64,000 nucleotides of DNA from the NCBI RefSeq assembly GCF_015354735.1, contig NZ_JACEFJ010000015.1, positions 40,957 to 104,956 on the forward strand, in the 5' to 3' direction. The notes below the pieces were generated by a model. The model was not told where the DNA came from. It saw only the letters and a program-made list of their open reading frames with translations, and did no database searches. How positions within the stretch are numbered: the first letter of the stretch is position 1; the number at the start of each line of letters is the position of its first letter. Below are positions 63,699 to 64,000 of this stretch, piece after piece. The translations under genes and the position numbers were made by a program. Source of the stretch: Pararhodonellum marinum (GTDB taxonomy: Bacteria; Bacteroidota; Bacteroidia; Cytophagales; Cyclobacteriaceae).

Positions 63699-63933
63699 GA
63701 TAAGCCCATTAAATAAAAGTACCTAACCAAAAGTGGCGGTTCAGTGATTAAATCAAGCTTTGTGCTCCTATCAAAGTACCTGCTTGTGACAGTGAGATGC
63801 ATCTAAATCCCCGCCTTCGCCAAGCTCCAAACCGAGTGTACTTTAATCAGCCCTTTGGGGCTGAAAGTATTAAAATGGATGGAAGACTTTTGAGACTTGA
63901 ATTTCGCTCGACAAAAACATATAGAGACAGAAA
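63699..63933. other. Intergenic region before HsdR
   Basis: About 235 bases. TCAGCCCTTTGGGGCTGA (63857-63874) is a small hairpin of the type found in Bacteroidota repeats. No gene seen. Confidence 0.4.
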
Positions 63934-64000
63934 ATGAATAATGAAGCTCATGCAAGAATTAAAATCAACCAACTGCTGACAGAGGCGGGATGGAGATTCT
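63934..64000 (+). CDS. hsdR: Type I restriction endonuclease HsdR, N-terminal start (3' partial)
   Basis: ATG at 63934 opens a frame reading MNNEAHARIKINQLLTEAGW and continuing to the window edge, a close match to the usual start of HsdR proteins (NEAxTRxxxINxxLxxAGW). Only 22 residues are visible, so the assignment rests on this signature. HsdR is the translocating nuclease of type I restriction-modification systems, so a methylase and specificity subunit are expected further right. Confidence 0.65.
   Translation, partial: MNNEAHARIKINQLLTEAGWRF

Overview
The window reads as chromosomal DNA of a Bacteroidota bacterium, most likely of the Cytophagales/Cyclobacteriaceae type. The supporting features are an adhesin with a type IX secretion type-B sorting domain plus its PorP/SprF partner, a SusC/SusD pair with an ECF sigma/FecR switch, several TonB-dependent receptors with carboxypeptidase-like N-terminal domains, a BlaI/M56-TonB pair, many lipoproteins, and AT-rich intergenic DNA carrying TAnnTTTG-like promoter elements. 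Genus-level assignment is not possible from this sequence alone.

Layout. 1-1.35 kb: the end of an AraC-type regulator and a decayed histidine-kinase fragment. 1.9-8.0 kb (minus strand): a beta-propeller phytase followed by a TonB receptor, then a propeller lipoprotein and a membrane protein. 8.3-10.2 kb: a palindrome-rich noncoding patch, a SatD/DUF3307 pair preceded by three operator-like repeats at exact 28-bp spacing, and tRNA-Leu(CAG). 10.6-16.5 kb: a 1635-residue SprB-like adhesin with PorP/SprF. 16.5-26.8 kb: CPBP protease, Gfo/Idh/MocA oxidoreductase, repeat-rich spacer, BlaI plus an M56 peptidase/TonB fusion, acyl desaturase, a D-aminoacylase-like lipoprotein and an HTH regulator. 27.3-32.8 kb: fluoride riboswitch and CrcB channel, lipoprotein, YdeI-like protein, a putative glycosidase, SRPBCC, Crp/Fnr and Hsp20. 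33.0-33.9 kb: a 154-bp tandem array. 34-41 kb: a lipoprotein made of two truncated-haemoglobin-like domains with a membrane partner, a degenerate SDR, a PRC-barrel protein, a 54-residue zinc-ribbon membrane microprotein and a triple-FAS1 lipoprotein. 40.9-49.2 kb: sigma factor, FecR anti-sigma, SusC (with STN domain), SusD-like lipoprotein and a nucleotide pyrophosphatase/phosphodiesterase, in one direction and closed by a terminator. 49.3-55.8 kb: threonine dehydratase-like enzyme, PEP carboxylase, SbtA-type bicarbonate transporter, a small protein and a divergent LysR regulator. 56-59.3 kb: heptamer repeats and another outer-membrane beta-barrel receptor. 59.5-64 kb: an AT-rich accessory island with a PD-(D/E)xK nuclease, a scar of a sugar-phosphate isomerase, an unrecognised two-gene unit (small membrane protein plus 626-residue protein) and the first codons of a type I restriction HsdR gene running off the window.

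Themes. Phosphorus scavenging appears twice (phytase with its receptor; SusCD with a phosphodiesterase). Bicarbonate uptake and fixation are grouped (SbtA, PEPC, LysR). The points most worth following up are the fluoride riboswitch whose 3' end can re-pair into an 11-bp hairpin in front of a leader ORF coupled to crcB, the tandem globin-like lipoprotein, the SatD operator array, and the unrecognised gene pair beside HsdR in the right-hand island.
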